A stretch of DNA of 64,000 bases from Pantoea sp. 18069. GTDB taxonomy: Bacteria > Pseudomonadota > Gammaproteobacteria > Burkholderiales > Burkholderiaceae_C. The notes beneath the pieces were generated by a model that made no database searches, was not told the DNA's origin, and saw only the letters and a list, made by a program, of their open reading frames with translations. Of the stretch, positions 1-9,000 are shown piece by piece; position 1 is the first letter of the stretch, and each line of letters starts with the position of its first letter. Position numbers and translations under genes: made by a program. Where the stretch lies: the NCBI RefSeq assembly GCF_902706035.1, contig NZ_CACSJA010000003.1, positions 1-64,000 on the forward strand, written 5' to 3'.

Positions 1-332
1 TTTCGGGGCCTCCTTCGCAAGTGGTTGCTCAAAACTCCACTTTGGCACTTGATGCCGTCAGATGCGAGACCCTACTCTGCGAGTGCCGGCGCAGAAGAGG
101 GAGGTGTCCATACCATCTCGCTACGCGCCTGCGGCGCTGCGCTCGAACAACTGCGGCGAGTCAGTTGACGAAGCGGGTGTGTCCTTCGGCACACCCGCCA
201 GCCCGGGCCCTGCGCGCGGCAGGCGCAGCCAGAAGGGCGGGGCGCGGGCCCCCGGGGAGCCGGAATCGGGATAGCTTCTTTGGGGGGGACAGGGCTTTGG
301 CCGTGCCAAAGGTTGCCACCCCAAAGCCAGCT
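1..332. other. Gene-free left edge with a two-tier hairpin
   Basis: I see no convincing gene here. Short open frames exist on both strands but lack start signals or family resemblance. At 278-326 there is a nested inverted repeat: CTTTGGGG (278-285) pairs with CCCCAAAG (319-326) and encloses CTTTGGC/GCCAAAG (295-301 and 305-311). It lies just past the stop codon of the leftward gene ending at 333, so it may act as its terminator, although no T-run follows. Confidence 0.4.
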
Positions 333-1757
333 TTACAGCGTGAAGATCTTCCCCGGATTGAGGATGTTCTTTGGATCCAGCGCGCGCTTGATGGCGCGCA
401 TCATGTCGACCGCGCCGGCGCCGGTTTCGTCGACCAGGAAGCCCATCTTGTGGATGCCCACGCCGTGCTCGCCGGTGCAGGTGCCGCCCAGGCGCAGCGC
501 GCGCGCGACCAGTTGGTGGTTCAGGGCTTCGGCGGTTTCGAGCTGCGCGGGCACGTTCGGGTCGAGCAGGTAGCCGAAGTGGAAGTTGCCGTCGCCCACG
601 TGGCCCACGAGGAAGTAGGGCAGGCCGCTGGCATCGGCTTCGGTGATCGAGTCGAGCAGGCAGTCGGCCAGGCGGCTGATGGGCACGCAGGTGTCGGTGC
701 TGATCGCGCGGCAGCCCGGATGGGAGCTCACGGCCGCGAAATAGGCGTTGTGGCGCGCGGTCCACAGGCGCGTGCGGTCCTCGGGCGTGCTGGCCCATTC
801 GAAGGCCTGGCCGCCGAACTCGCTGGCGATGTCCTGCACGGTCTCGGCCTGCTCCTTGACGCCTGCGGGCGAGCCGTGGAATTCCATCAGCAGCATCGGT
901 TCTTCGCGCAGCGTGGTCTTGCTGTAGGCGTTGACCATGCGCACCGAGTTCGCGTCGATCAGCTCGACGCGCGCGATCGGCACGCCCAGCTGTATGGTCT
1001 GGATCACGGTGCGCACCGCGGCTTCAATGCTGGGGAAGGAGCAGACTGCGGCCGAGACGGCTTCGGGCAGCGGGAACAGGCGCACCGTGACTTCGGTGAC
1101 GATGCCCAGCGTGCCTTCGCTGCCGACCATCAGCCGCGTGAGGTCGTAGCCCGCGCTGCTTTTCTTGGCGCGCGTGCCGGTGTGGATCACTTCGCCGCTG
1201 GCCGTGACGACTTCGAGCGCGAGCACGTTCTCGCGCATGGTGCCGTAGCGCACGGCGTTGGTGCCGCTGGCGCGCGTCGCGGTCATGCCGCCGATGCTGG
1301 CGTCGGCGCCCGGATCGATGGGGAAGAACAGGCCGGTGTCGCGAATCGCTTCGTTGAGCTGCTTGCGCGACAGGCCGGGCTGCACGGTCACCGTGAGGTC
1401 TTCCGCGTTGACACTGAGCACGCGGTTCATGCGGCTGACGTCGAGGCTGATGCCGCCCTGGACGGCCAGCAGGTGGCCTTCGAGCGACGAGCCCGAGCCG
1501 TAGGCAATGATGGGAACTTCGTAGCTGCTGGCCAGCTTCACTGCGTCGACCACGTCCTGGGTGCTTTCGGCGAAGACCACGGCGCTGGGCGGCGGCGCCT
1601 GCAGCGCGCCTTCATCGCGGCCATGCTGCTCGCGCACGGCCAGGGATTGCGAGCACTGCGCACCGAAACGGGCGACCAGGGCGTCAAGAAAGGCAGCGGG
1701 CACCGGGCGTGGCGCGATGGCGGGCAACAGGTGCTGGGCAGCGACGGGTGAATTCAT
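333..1757 (-). CDS. FAD-binding oxidoreductase, D-lactate/glycolate dehydrogenase (GlcD/LDHD) type
   Basis: Predicted flavoenzyme of 474 residues that oxidises a D-2-hydroxyacid such as D-lactate to the 2-oxoacid and passes electrons to the respiratory chain. The PCMH-type FAD domain shows the phosphate loop GSGSSLEGH (87-95) and PIDPGADASIGGM (146-158). The C-terminal oxidase domain has GHVGDGNFH (from 385) and GEHGVG (about 429-434), both typical of GlcD and mitochondrial D-lactate dehydrogenase. Length is normal for the single-subunit enzymes. The ATG has AGAGG seven bases upstream. It appears monocistronic. The exact substrate cannot be read from the sequence. Confidence 0.85.
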   Translation of the reverse strand: MNSPVAAQHLLPAIAPRPVPAAFLDALVARFGAQCSQSLAVREQHGRDEGALQAPPPSAVVFAESTQDVVDAVKLASSYEVPIIAYGSGSSLEGHLLAVQGGISLDVSRMNRVLSVNAEDLTVTVQPGLSRKQLNEAIRDTGLFFPIDPGADASIGGMTATRASGTNAVRYGTMRENVLALEVVTASGEVIHTGTRAKKSSAGYDLTRLMVGSEGTLGIVTEVTVRLFPLPEAVSAAVCSFPSIEAAVRTVIQTIQLGVPIARVELIDANSVRMVNAYSKTTLREEPMLLMEFHGSPAGVKEQAETVQDIASEFGGQAFEWASTPEDRTRLWTARHNAYFAAVSSHPGCRAISTDTCVPISRLADCLLDSITEADASGLPYFLVGHVGDGNFHFGYLLDPNVPAQLETAEALNHQLVARALRLGGTCTGEHGVGIHKMGFLVDETGAGAVDMMRAIKRALDPKNILNPGKIFTL

Positions 1758-1845
1758 GGATGGACCTCTTCAAGCTATCCAAAAGAATACCACCCGTGAA
1801 CGGCGCGGATTCGTGGTGCGGCGCATGCCGCAGCAGCGCGCGAGA

Positions 1846-2181
1846 CTACTGGCGCGCGCCCCGCTGGAACTCTTCGAACGACAGGCTGCCGTTGCCGTCG
1901 GTATCGAGTTCGCGCAGGCGGCTGGCGATCACGGGCAGGGCCTGGGCTTCGGCCGCGCTGAGCTGGCCGTCATGGTTGCTGTCGGCGCGCTCGAAAGCCG
2001 CCTGTTCGGCGGTTTGCCGGGGCGGTGCCTGCGGTGCGGGCGAGGCCGGTGCCGCGGCGCTGCGCGCGGTGGGCTGGGGCGCGGTCTGCGCACTCGCCGC
2101 GCCGCCGAACACCAGGCTGGCAAACAGGACCATGCTGCGCACTTCGAAAGCGCCGATGGTGCGGGGATGGCTGGCCTTCAT
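1846..2181 (-). CDS. Small secreted EF-hand protein
   Basis: A 111-residue protein with an N-terminal signal peptide (hydrophobic MVLFASLVFGG, predicted cleavage after ASA near residue 31), a Pro/Ala/Gln-rich linker, and two EF-hand calcium loops: DSNHDGQLSAAE (67-78) and DTDGNGSLSFEE (93-104). Both loops carry acidic residues at the coordinating positions. Start choice: the ATG at 2181 has GGAG eight bases upstream. A start at 2133 would give a shorter signal peptide. Likely a periplasmic calcium-binding protein; the specific role is unknown. It is divergent from the adenosyltransferase gene. Confidence 0.75.
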   Translation of the reverse strand: MKASHPRTIGAFEVRSMVLFASLVFGGAASAQTAPQPTARSAAAPASPAPQAPPRQTAEQAAFERADSNHDGQLSAAEAQALPVIASRLRELDTDGNGSLSFEEFQRGARQ

Positions 2182-2326
2182 GGACAAAACTCCGGAACAA
2201 TGAAACACGATTGCATTCCACTGCACATCGGGCTGCTTTGCTAGCATTTTTGCTTGTTGTTGCCTGGGTCTACACTTTCCTGCGCGCTGTAACCGAGAAT
2301 GGGCGTTTTTCCTCGCAGGAACCACC

Positions 2327-2899
2327 ATGGGCAACCGTTTGACACAGATCGCCACCCGTACGGGTGACGACGGGACCACCGGCCTTGGGGACAACACCCG
2401 GGTCTCGAAGAACAGCGGCCGCCCGCATGCAATGGGCGATGTGGACGAACTCAATTCCCACATCGGCCTGCTGCTGTGCGAGCCGCTGCCGCAGGACGTG
2501 CGCGAGCTGCTGGTCGATGTCCAGCACCAGCTGTTCAACCTGGGCGGCGAGCTGTCGATTCCGGGCTTCGAGCTGCTCAAGGACGAAGGGCTGCTGCAGC
2601 TCGACAATGCGCTGGCGCACTACAACGCGCAGTTGCCGCGCCTGCAGGAGTTCATCCTGCCCGCGGGCACGCGCGCCGCGGCACAGGCCCATGTCTGCCG
2701 CACGGTCGCGCGCCGCGCCGAGCGCATGGTCGTGGCGCTGGAGCAAAGCGAAGCCATGCGGCCCGCGCCGCGCCAGTACCTCAACCGCCTGTCGGACCTG
2801 CTGTTCGTGCTGGCGCGCGTGCTCAATCGCGTGGACGGCGGCGACGACGTGTATTGGAAAAGCGAGCGCCTGGCCGCGCAGGCGGGTGACGCCTCCTGA
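2327..2899 (+). CDS. Cob(I)yrinic acid a,c-diamide adenosyltransferase, PduO type
   Basis: Transfers the adenosyl group of ATP to cob(I)alamin to make adenosylcobalamin. At 190 residues it has the usual length of PduO/MMAB-type ATR. The N-terminal ATP-binding segment TRTGDDGTTGLGDNTRVSK (11-29), the DVDELNSHIG motif (38-47), the RTVARRAER helix (about 125-133) and NRLSDLLFVLAR near the C-terminus are all family signatures. Acts in the cytosol as a trimer in known homologues. Methionine synthase in this window uses the methyl form of cobalamin, so the product more likely serves other B12 enzymes. No cobalamin riboswitch is visible upstream. Confidence 0.92.
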   Translation: MGNRLTQIATRTGDDGTTGLGDNTRVSKNSGRPHAMGDVDELNSHIGLLLCEPLPQDVRELLVDVQHQLFNLGGELSIPGFELLKDEGLLQLDNALAHYNAQLPRLQEFILPAGTRAAAQAHVCRTVARRAERMVVALEQSEAMRPAPRQYLNRLSDLLFVLARVLNRVDGGDDVYWKSERLAAQAGDAS

Positions 2900-2905
2900 T
2901 ACGGC

Positions 2906-3328
2906 TCAGCGCGGTGCCAGGATCGCCATGGTGATGCGCGATGTGCAGGTCGGCTGGCCTTTGTCGTTGACCATGTCGATCTGCCACACATGGGTCGTGC
3001 GGCCTATGTGCACCGGCTTGGCGGTGGCCGTGACCCAGCCGCTGCGCGCGGCGCGCAGGTGGTTGGCGTTGATGTCCAGGCCGACCGCGGTATGGCCTTC
3101 GGGGCTGGCGTAGAAGGCGCCCAGCGAGCCCAGGGTTTCGGCCAGCACCACGCTGACGCCGCCGTGCAGCAGGCCGAAGGGCTGGACCGTGCGCGCGTCC
3201 ACGGGCACGCGGCCGACGAGGTAGTCGTCGCCGATTTCGGTGATTTCTATGCCCAGATGGCTGACGGCCGTGTTGGCGCTGTGCTGGTTCAGGGCGTGCA
3301 CGGAAGCGGGCTTTTTCCAGATCGACAT
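2906..3328 (-). CDS. Hotdog-fold thioesterase, PaaI/YdiI type
   Basis: A 140-residue single-hotdog acyl-CoA thioesterase. The motif GLLHGGVSVVLAETLGS (52-68) contains the family His/Gly pair and the catalytic acidic residue (Glu64). The C-terminal strands (GWVTATAKPVHIGRTTHVW) match YdiI/EntH-like enzymes such as 1,4-dihydroxy-2-naphthoyl-CoA hydrolases, but the substrate cannot be assigned. The start at 3328 gives the family length. An ATG at 3340 (MSCLMSIW) is also possible, and neither has a strong ribosome site. It is convergent with the adenosyltransferase gene, with only six bases between stop codons. Confidence 0.8.
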   Translation of the reverse strand: MSIWKKPASVHALNQHSANTAVSHLGIEITEIGDDYLVGRVPVDARTVQPFGLLHGGVSVVLAETLGSLGAFYASPEGHTAVGLDINANHLRAARSGWVTATAKPVHIGRTTHVWQIDMVNDKGQPTCTSRITMAILAPR

Positions 3329-3409
3329 AAGGCAACTCATAGCAGTGGGAGCAATGCCTGCATCATGCCCGCAGCCGGCGCGGGCTGCACAACCGATGCG
3401 ACAGCGCAC

Positions 3410-3434
3410 AAAAAAGCCCGGCGGCGGCCGGGCT
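3410..3434 (-). terminator. Rho-independent terminator of the CoA-transferase gene
   Basis: AGCCCGGC (3415-3422) pairs with GCCGGGCT (3427-3434). Read on the minus strand the hairpin is followed by a T-run (complement of A's at 3410-3415), 25 bases past the CoA-transferase stop codon. Confidence 0.85.
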
Positions 3435-3458
3435 GGTGGTGGGGACGATGCAGTCGGG

Positions 3459-4973
3459 TCAGACGTGCATGGTTCCGGTGTCGAGGAAGCGCTCGTGCCA
3501 GCTCAGCGCTTCGCGCAGGATGTGCGGCGTGTGCTGCGCGCCCTTGAGGCGCGCGCGGTCGAAGTAGTCCTGCAGCATGGGACGGAAGTCGGGGTGGGCG
3601 CACTTGTCGATGATGACCTGGGCGCGCTCGCGCGGCGACAGGCCGCGCAGGTCGGCCAGGCCCTGCTCGGTGACGATGATCTGGGTGTCGTGCTCGGTGT
3701 GGTCGACATGCGAGCACATCGGCACGATGCAGCTGATCTTGCCGTCCTTGGCGACGGACGGTGTGACGAAGAACGACAGGTAGCCGTTGCGCGCGAAGTC
3801 GCCCGAGCCGCCGATGCCGTTCATCATTCCCGAGCCCATGATGTGGGTCGAGTTGATGTTGCCGTAGATGTCGGCTTCGATCATCGAGTTCATCGCGATG
3901 ATGCCCAGGCGGCGCACCAGCTCGGGGTGGTTGCTGATCTCCTGCGGACGCAGGATGATGCGTTCGCGGTAGAAATCGATGTTGCGCTCGAAGTCTTCAT
4001 AGGCGCTGTTGCTCAGCGAAATCGAGGTCGCCGAAGCCTGGCGCATCTTGCCCGCGCGCAGCAGGTCGAGCATGCCGTCCTGCAGCACTTCGGTGAAGCC
4101 CAGCAGGTTCTCGAACGGCCCGGTCAGCAGGCCGGCGAGCACGGCGTTGGCCACGTTGCCCACGCCCGACTGGATGGGCAGCATTTCCTTGGGCAGGCGG
4201 CCTTGCTTCATCTCATGCGACAGGAAGTCGATGATGTGGCCCGCGATCTGGCTGGACACGGCGTCGGGCTGGGCAAAGCCCGAGTTGCGGTCGCTCTGGT
4301 GGGTTTCGACCACGGCGATGACCTTGGCCGGATCGACGCGCAGGTAGGCCTCGCCGATGCGCTCGGCGGCATGCGTCATGTGGATGGGCGTGCGCCGCGG
4401 CGGGATGGCCGTGCCGTAGTAGATGTCGTGCATGCCCTCGATGGCCTGCGGGGGCTTGGTGTTGACTTCGAGGATCACCTTGTCGGCGATCTCCAGCCAG
4501 GTCTTGTTGTTGCCCACGGCCGTGGACGGGATCAGGCGGCCGTCGGGCAGCACGCCCAGCACCTCGATCACCGCCACCTTCATCTCGCCGAGAAAGCCGA
4601 ACCAGGCGTGCTGGGCGACGTGCGAAAGATGCATGTCGACGAAGTGAATTTCGCCGGCATTGATCTTCGCGCGGCAGATCGGGTCGGTCTGGAAAGGCAG
4701 GCGTTTTTCGTAGGCGTCGGCCGCGGCCAGCGTGCCGTCCATTTCGGGGGCCGTGGACGCGCCGGTCCAGACGCTGATCTTGAACGGTCGGCCCGCAGCG
4801 TGCTCGGCGCGCGCGCGCGCGGCCAGGGCCTGGGGAAGAAGCTTGGGATACCCCGCGCCGGTGAACCCGCTCATGCCGACATTGGCGCCCGCGGGCACCA
4901 GTTCGGCCGCCGCTTCGGCGCTCATGATCAGGGGGTGGAAATCGCTATACCGTACGCGGTCAATCAAGGACAT
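3459..4973 (-). CDS. Acetyl-CoA hydrolase/transferase family, succinyl-CoA:acetate or propionyl-CoA:succinate CoA-transferase
   Basis: A 504-residue class I CoA-transferase of the Cat1/AarC/ScpC group, exchanging CoA between succinate and acetate or propionate. The catalytic glutamate is predicted at residue 295 in LGFTEVLQDG, matching the position of Glu294 known in AarC. GSGDFARNG and QSGVGNVANAV are further family motifs. The ATG at 4973 has GGAG eight bases upstream and removes an unrelated 32-residue extension. Monocistronic, with a clear terminator. Acetate and propionate versions cannot be separated without assays. Confidence 0.88.
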   Translation of the reverse strand: MSLIDRVRYSDFHPLIMSAEAAAELVPAGANVGMSGFTGAGYPKLLPQALAARARAEHAAGRPFKISVWTGASTAPEMDGTLAAADAYEKRLPFQTDPICRAKINAGEIHFVDMHLSHVAQHAWFGFLGEMKVAVIEVLGVLPDGRLIPSTAVGNNKTWLEIADKVILEVNTKPPQAIEGMHDIYYGTAIPPRRTPIHMTHAAERIGEAYLRVDPAKVIAVVETHQSDRNSGFAQPDAVSSQIAGHIIDFLSHEMKQGRLPKEMLPIQSGVGNVANAVLAGLLTGPFENLLGFTEVLQDGMLDLLRAGKMRQASATSISLSNSAYEDFERNIDFYRERIILRPQEISNHPELVRRLGIIAMNSMIEADIYGNINSTHIMGSGMMNGIGGSGDFARNGYLSFFVTPSVAKDGKISCIVPMCSHVDHTEHDTQIIVTEQGLADLRGLSPRERAQVIIDKCAHPDFRPMLQDYFDRARLKGAQHTPHILREALSWHERFLDTGTMHV

Positions 4974-5127
4974 CAACAAACTCCGCAAAAAAGCGCCACC
5001 GCCTGTCGCCAGAATTCGGGCGCGGTGGCTTGCGGGGCGGATATTAGCAGTGATGGACCTCGCATCCATGGTTTACCCGAGGTATCCGGTTTCCCGTCAT
5101 GCTCACTGCGGGGCGCTGCCGGAAGAC

Positions 5128-5152
5128 AAAAAAGGGGCCTTGCAGGCCCCTT
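5128..5152 (-). terminator. Rho-independent terminator of the NCS2 permease gene
   Basis: GGGGCCT (5134-5140) and AGGCCCC (5144-5150) form a short-loop hairpin. On the minus strand it is followed by six T's (complement of 5128-5133). The permease stop codon lies at 5185. Confidence 0.85.
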
Positions 5153-5184
5153 GGGAAAGACGGGCCACAGGCCCTGCCTGTGGC

Positions 5185-6474
5185 TCAGCGGGGCTTGCGG
5201 TCCAGCAGCGCGTAGAGAATGATCGCGCCGAACGTTGCGGTTCCGATGCCGCCGAGCGCGAAATCGCCGAACTTGAGCGTGAAGTCGCCCGTGCCCAGGA
5301 TCAGCGTGATCGCGGCGACGATCAGGTTCTTGTTCTGCGAGAAGTCGACCTTGTTGCGCACCCAGATGTTGGCGCCGGCGACCGCAATCAGGCCGAAGAC
5401 GACGATGGACACGCCGCCCATCACCGGCAGCGGAATCGCCTGGATCAGCGCGCCGAACTTGGGGCTGAAGCCCAGCAGCACGGCCAGCACGGCCGCGCAC
5501 AGGAACACCGCCGTCGAGTAGATGCGCGTGGCCGCCATCACGCCGATGTTCTCGGCATAGGTGGTCACGCCCGTGCCGCCGCCCGCGCCGCTGACCATGG
5601 TCGCGACGCCGTCACCGATGAAGGCCCGGCCCATGTACTGGTCGATGTTCTTGCCGGTCATTGCCGTGACGGCCTTGATGTGGCCCAGGTTCTCTGCGAC
5701 CAGGATGATGACCACGGGAACGATCAGCAGCATGGCCGGCGCGCTGAACACCGGCGCATGCAGTTGCGGCAGGCCGATCCAGGCGGCGCTGAGCACGCCC
5801 GACAGGTCCAGCGGCTTGCCCAGGCCGGCGACATTGGTCAGCAGCGCGTAGAACAGGCTGGAGATGATCAGGCCGACGAGGATCAGCAGGCGCTGGACCA
5901 TGCCGCGCGTGAGCACCGCGACCAGGCCGACGCTGACGAAGGTCAGCGCCTGCATCCAGCTGTCGAAGTTGCTTGCCGCCATGTTCTTGACCGGAATGGC
6001 CGCGAGATTCAGGCCTATGACCGCGACCACCGCACCCGTGACCACGGGCGGCATGAAGCGCTCTATCCAGCCCGTGCCCAGCCACTGCACGATCACGCCG
6101 ATCAGCGTGTAGACCGCGCCGCAGGCAATGATGCCGCCCAGCGCCACGCCGATGTTGGCGTTCGCGCCCTGGCCCGCGTAGCCCGTGGCGGCGATCACCA
6201 CGCCGATGAACGCAAACGACGAGCCCAGGTAGCTGGGCACCTTGCCGCCGGTGATCAGGAAGAAGATCAGCGTGCCTATGCCGCTCATCAGCACCGCGAG
6301 GTTGGGGTCGAAGCCCATGAGGATGGGCGCGAGCACGGTCGAGCCGAACATCGCAATCACGTGCTGGATACCCATCAGCCCGGTTTGCGGCCAGGGCAGG
6401 CGCTCATCGGGGCCGATCACGCCCCCGGAATGCAGCACATCGGAGGACTTTTCGGTCCATTGGAAAATTCCCAT
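5185..6474 (-). CDS. Uracil/xanthine permease, NCS2 (UraA/RutG) family
   Basis: Inner-membrane nucleobase:cation symporter of 429 residues with about 14 hydrophobic segments. The NCS2 signature is in AENLGHIKAV and GTGVTTYAENIGVMAATRIY, including the glutamates that bind nucleobase and proton in UraA; PSYLGSSFAFIG is the conserved TM3 motif. The UraA/RutG branch (uracil or other pyrimidines) looks closer than the xanthine/urate branch, but I cannot fix the substrate. AGGAG sits eight bases before the ATG. It is divergent from the acetoacetyl-CoA synthetase gene. Confidence 0.88.
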   Translation of the reverse strand: MGIFQWTEKSSDVLHSGGVIGPDERLPWPQTGLMGIQHVIAMFGSTVLAPILMGFDPNLAVLMSGIGTLIFFLITGGKVPSYLGSSFAFIGVVIAATGYAGQGANANIGVALGGIIACGAVYTLIGVIVQWLGTGWIERFMPPVVTGAVVAVIGLNLAAIPVKNMAASNFDSWMQALTFVSVGLVAVLTRGMVQRLLILVGLIISSLFYALLTNVAGLGKPLDLSGVLSAAWIGLPQLHAPVFSAPAMLLIVPVVIILVAENLGHIKAVTAMTGKNIDQYMGRAFIGDGVATMVSGAGGGTGVTTYAENIGVMAATRIYSTAVFLCAAVLAVLLGFSPKFGALIQAIPLPVMGGVSIVVFGLIAVAGANIWVRNKVDFSQNKNLIVAAITLILGTGDFTLKFGDFALGGIGTATFGAIILYALLDRKPR

Positions 6475-6632
6475 CGCTTCTCTCCTGTGAAAACTGGCGC
6501 GATGTTAGAGACATTCCGGGGTGGATGGGGGACAGAATCGCCAACCGTTGTAGGCGCATGACGCCGGCGCCGGTGTCGCCCAGGCGGCAGTCTGCGGGCT
6601 AACCCGCAAACACCTGCGCGCAGCCCGACTTA
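6475..6632. other. Intergenic region upstream of the permease gene
   Basis: Non-coding spacer between the leftward permease gene and the 122-bp repeat. It holds a short hairpin, TGCGGG/CCCGCA with a CTAA loop, at about 6594-6609. No convincing promoter hexamers could be assigned by eye. Confidence 0.35.
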
Positions 6633-6754
6633 GAGTGGCTGACACCACCCAGCGAATCGCAGATTTGCGGTTGATGCTAGGCGCGTTGCCGCAGACAGTG
6701 CGAATAGCACGGCAAGGCAATGCAACGACGCAGCAAGGGTGGTGTCAGCCACTC
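6633..6754. repeat. Correia-like inverted-repeat element, copy 1
   Basis: A 122-bp element bounded by perfect 18-bp inverted repeats: GAGTGGCTGACACCACCC (6633-6650) and its complement (6737-6754). The core contains a small hairpin (6652-6668), CCGCAGACAGT (6689-6699), a GTGC-GAATA-GCAC hairpin (6698-6710) and CGGCAAGGC (6710-6718). The second copy at 52614-52735 has the same length and nearly the same core. Sequence and fold recall the Neisseria Correia repeat, from memory. It ends 16 bases before the acetoacetyl-CoA synthetase start codon, so it forms most of that gene's promoter region or leader. Confidence 0.85.
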
Positions 6755-6770
6755 TTAACGTCAGGGGACT

Positions 6771-8897
6771 ATGTCCACACTTCCTGCCTATATCCCCCAG
6801 ATTCGCCTTTACCAGGACTGGCTCGCGCAGCGCCATGGACTGGTGTTTGCCGACTACGACGCGCTGTGGCGCTGGTCGGTCACCGAGCTCAATGCATTCT
6901 GGCAAAGCATCTGGGACTACTGCGACCTGCAGTCGCCCACGCCGCACACGGCCGTGCTGGCGCGCAATGTAATGCCCGGCGCGCAGTGGTTTCCGGGCGC
7001 CCAGGTCAATTACGCGCAGCAGGTGCTGCGCCACACCGCGGCGGCGCAGGCCGCGGGCATGCCGGCCGTGGTCAGCTGCAACGAGCAGGGCCTGCACCGC
7101 GAGTTGAGCTGGCCCGAACTGCGCCGCCAGGTCGCGGCGCTGGCGCTGCACCTGCAGGCCCGGGGCGTGGCGCCCGGCGACCGGGTCGCGGCCTATCTGC
7201 CGAACATTCCCGAAGCCATGGTGGCGCTGCTGGCCTGCGCGAGCATAGGCGCGGTCTGGAGCATCTGCGCGCCCGACATGGGCACGCAGGCGGTGCTCGA
7301 CCGCTTTCGCCAGATCGAACCCAAGGTGCTGATCGCGGTGGACGGCGTGCACTATGCGGGCCGCGACATCGACCGCCAGCCGGTGCTGGCCGAACTGCGC
7401 GCGCAGCTGCCCAGCCTGCAGCAGGTGGTGCTGGTCAACAACCTCGATCTGTCGCTGGACCGTGCCGACTGCGCCCACTGGGGTCGTATCACGGCGCGCG
7501 ACGATGCCGCGACTGCAGCATTCGAGCCGCTGTGGCTGCCGTTCGACCATCCGCTGTGGATCGTCTACTCGAGCGGCACCACGGGCCTGCCCAAGCCCAT
7601 CGTCCATGGCCACGGCGGCATGGTGCTGGTGGCGCTGCAGCTCAAGGGCCTGCACAACGACGTCGGCTGCAGCTGGGAGCCGAACAGCTGGGGCGAGCGC
7701 TTTCACTGGTACAGCTCCACGGGCTGGGTGATGTGGAACGCCCAGGTTTCGGGCCTGCTCGGCGGCACGACCTGCGTGATCTTCGACGGCAGCCCCGGTG
7801 GCAGCAAGGAGCAGCCCGACTGGGGCGTGCTGTGGCGCTTCGCGGCCGAGACCGGCGTGACCTGCTTCGGCTCGGGCGCGGCGTTCTATGCGAACTGCAT
7901 GAAGGCCGGGGTGGATCTTTCGGAGTGCGGCGATCTGTCGCGCGTGCGCAGCCTGGGCTCGACCGGCTCGCCGCTGTCGGCCGATGTGCAGCAATGGGGC
8001 ACGGAGCAGTTCCGCGCGCTGCGCGCCCAGGCGCAAGAACAAGGGCGCCCGGGCCTGTCGGCCGATGAGGACATCTGGTGGAACAACATTTCGGGCGGCA
8101 CCGATTTCTGCGGCGCGTTTCTCGGCGGCCACCGCGAGCTGCCGCAGGTGCCGGGCGTGATGCAGTGCCGCCAGCTCGGCGCGGCCGTCGAGGCCTGGGA
8201 CGACCAGGGCCGCTCGGTCATCGACGAAGTGGGCGAGCTGGTCTGCAGCCAGCCGATCCCGTCGATGCCGCTGTATTTCTGGGGCGACGAGGGCGGCAGG
8301 CGCTACCGTTCCAGCTACTTCGAGCATTTCGCAGCGGGCCAGGGTCGCCGGCCGGGCGGCGGCGACGCCGCGCCCGAGGCCGGCGCGGTCTGGCGCCATG
8401 GCGACTGGATACGCATCACGCCGGATGGCGGCTGCGTGATCTACGGCCGCAGCGACGCGACCATCAACCGCCACGGCCTGCGCATGGGCACGAGCGAAAT
8501 CTACCGCGCCGTCGAAGCCCTGCCCGAAGTGCTCGACAGTCTGGTGGTCGACCTCGAACACCTGGGGCGCGAAAGCTATATGCCGCTGTTCGTGGTGCTG
8601 CGCCCCGGCGTGGAGCTCGACGCGGGGCTGCGCGCGCGCCTCAACGGCGCGATCCGCGCCGCAGTCTCGCCGCGCTTCGTGCCCGACGCCATCTACCAGG
8701 TGGCCGAAGTGCCGCGCACGCTCAGCGGCAAGAAGCAGGAGCTGCCGATCAAGCAACTGCTGCTGGGCAAGCCGCTGGCGCAGGTGGTCAACAAGGACAC
8801 CATGGCCAACCCGGCGAGCCTGGCCTGGTACGAGGCGCTGGCCCGGCAGCGCCATGCCGAGGCCTTGGCGCACGGCGCGGGCGTGCAGATGTCATGA
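6771..8897 (+). CDS. aacS: Acetoacetate-CoA ligase (acetoacetyl-CoA synthetase)
   Basis: Activates acetoacetate with ATP and CoA in the cytosol, allowing re-use of ketone bodies, often alongside polyhydroxybutyrate turnover. ANL-superfamily features: the P-loop SSGTTGLPKPIVHG near residues 265-278, WWNNISGGTD, and the C-terminal GKKQELPIK lysine motif. The N-terminus (IRLYQDWLAQRHGLVFADYDALWRWS) and overall order match AacS. At 708 residues it is longer than the usual 650-660, with extra Gly/Ala-rich sequence near 515-535. AGGGG lies three to four bases before the ATG. The Correia-like repeat directly upstream may influence expression. Confidence 0.9.
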   Translation: MSTLPAYIPQIRLYQDWLAQRHGLVFADYDALWRWSVTELNAFWQSIWDYCDLQSPTPHTAVLARNVMPGAQWFPGAQVNYAQQVLRHTAAAQAAGMPAVVSCNEQGLHRELSWPELRRQVAALALHLQARGVAPGDRVAAYLPNIPEAMVALLACASIGAVWSICAPDMGTQAVLDRFRQIEPKVLIAVDGVHYAGRDIDRQPVLAELRAQLPSLQQVVLVNNLDLSLDRADCAHWGRITARDDAATAAFEPLWLPFDHPLWIVYSSGTTGLPKPIVHGHGGMVLVALQLKGLHNDVGCSWEPNSWGERFHWYSSTGWVMWNAQVSGLLGGTTCVIFDGSPGGSKEQPDWGVLWRFAAETGVTCFGSGAAFYANCMKAGVDLSECGDLSRVRSLGSTGSPLSADVQQWGTEQFRALRAQAQEQGRPGLSADEDIWWNNISGGTDFCGAFLGGHRELPQVPGVMQCRQLGAAVEAWDDQGRSVIDEVGELVCSQPIPSMPLYFWGDEGGRRYRSSYFEHFAAGQGRRPGGGDAAPEAGAVWRHGDWIRITPDGGCVIYGRSDATINRHGLRMGTSEIYRAVEALPEVLDSLVVDLEHLGRESYMPLFVVLRPGVELDAGLRARLNGAIRAAVSPRFVPDAIYQVAEVPRTLSGKKQELPIKQLLLGKPLAQVVNKDTMANPASLAWYEALARQRHAEALAHGAGVQMS

Positions 8898-9000
8898 CAT
8901 GTATCTCTGCGGTCACACGCGGGCTGCGGTGCATGGCCCCGGGGTACACTTTGTCATCTTTTGAGATGCGTCTCCGACCTTTCCTCTCGCACTCCCCTCC

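Noticed and set aside
2182..2326. Possible cobalamin riboswitch before the adenosyltransferase gene
   Set aside because: No B12-box-like sequence is visible and the spacer is too short for the motif.
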